Part shown: piece by piece, positions 6,150-6,177 of the stretch
How the letters are laid out: every line of letters starts with the position of its first letter
How positions within the stretch are numbered: the stretch's first letter is position 1
From: Rhodospirillales bacterium
GTDB lineage: Bacteria > Pseudomonadota > Alphaproteobacteria > Rhodospirillales > JAOUPW01
NCBI GenBank assembly: GCA_029879665.1
Contig: JAOUPW010000135.1
Location: 1 to 6,177 of the forward strand
Direction: 5' to 3'
Length of the DNA: 6,177 nucleotides
Notes under the pieces: model-generated
The model's database searches: none
What the model saw: the letters and a program-made list of their open reading frames with translations, nothing else
What the model was told of the DNA's origin: nothing
Program-made: the position numbers and the translations under genes

Positions 6150-6177
6150 GCTGGCGGGCCCGAAATCACGGCCCCTG
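6146..6177 (+). CDS. start of a coupled downstream gene, probably second Sdh membrane anchor (partial)
   Basis: Ten codons (MSWRARNHGP) begin at an ATG that overlaps the preceding TGA by four bases (ATGA) and run off the right edge. The overlap is typical of translational coupling inside an operon. The N-terminal flavour (a basic, Trp-containing start before an expected membrane helix) fits a second Sdh_cyt-type anchor, but ten residues cannot prove this. The flavoprotein subunit, if present, would lie further right. Confidence 0.5.
   Translation, partial: MSWRARNHGP

Overview
The window is a GC-rich, densely packed piece of bacterial chromosome. Gene content and order (pyrB-pyrC-plsY in one block, a PyrC lacking its HxH metal motif, a compact succinate dehydrogenase-type operon) point to an alphaproteobacterium, perhaps Rhodospirillales-like. 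That assignment is inference from protein flavour and gene order, not from any marker gene. No RNA gene, mobile element, CRISPR array or long repeat is visible, and no gap reaches 300 bases.

Left part, plus strand: a Gfo/Idh/MocA-type NAD(P)-dependent oxidoreductase (1-1101). Its nucleotide-binding N-terminus must lie beyond the left edge. It meets the next gene tail to tail with a 4-base overlap.

Middle, minus strand, read right to left: pyrB (aspartate carbamoyltransferase), pyrC (dihydroorotase-like), plsY (acyl-phosphate:glycerol-3-phosphate acyltransferase) and an alpha/beta hydrolase. pyrB and pyrC overlap by one base, pyrC and plsY are 3 bases apart, and plsY and the hydrolase are 34 bases apart, so this looks like one transcript. 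PyrB and PyrC belong to de novo pyrimidine synthesis. PyrC has lost the paired histidines of the metal site and resembles the non-catalytic PyrC' partners of aspartate carbamoyltransferase, so a second, active dihydroorotase would be expected elsewhere. PlsY makes lysophosphatidic acid for membrane phospholipids. The hydrolase's substrate is not evident.

Right part, plus strand: an SdhB/FrdB-type iron-sulfur subunit, a small Sdh_cyt-type membrane anchor, and the first ten codons of a further, translationally coupled gene. This is the start of a succinate:quinone oxidoreductase-type operon with the iron-sulfur subunit first. No flavoprotein subunit is inside the window.

The 124-base divergent gap between pyrB and the sdhB-like gene is the main regulatory region. 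Each gene has a sigma70-like -10 hexamer only 6-8 bases before its ATG and no Shine-Dalgarno sequence, which suggests leaderless mRNAs in both directions. Genes inside the operons mostly carry recognisable ribosome-binding sites. The window is mostly ordinary housekeeping content. The degenerate PyrC, the paired leaderless-type promoters and the atypical residues in the SdhB-like protein deserve a second look.
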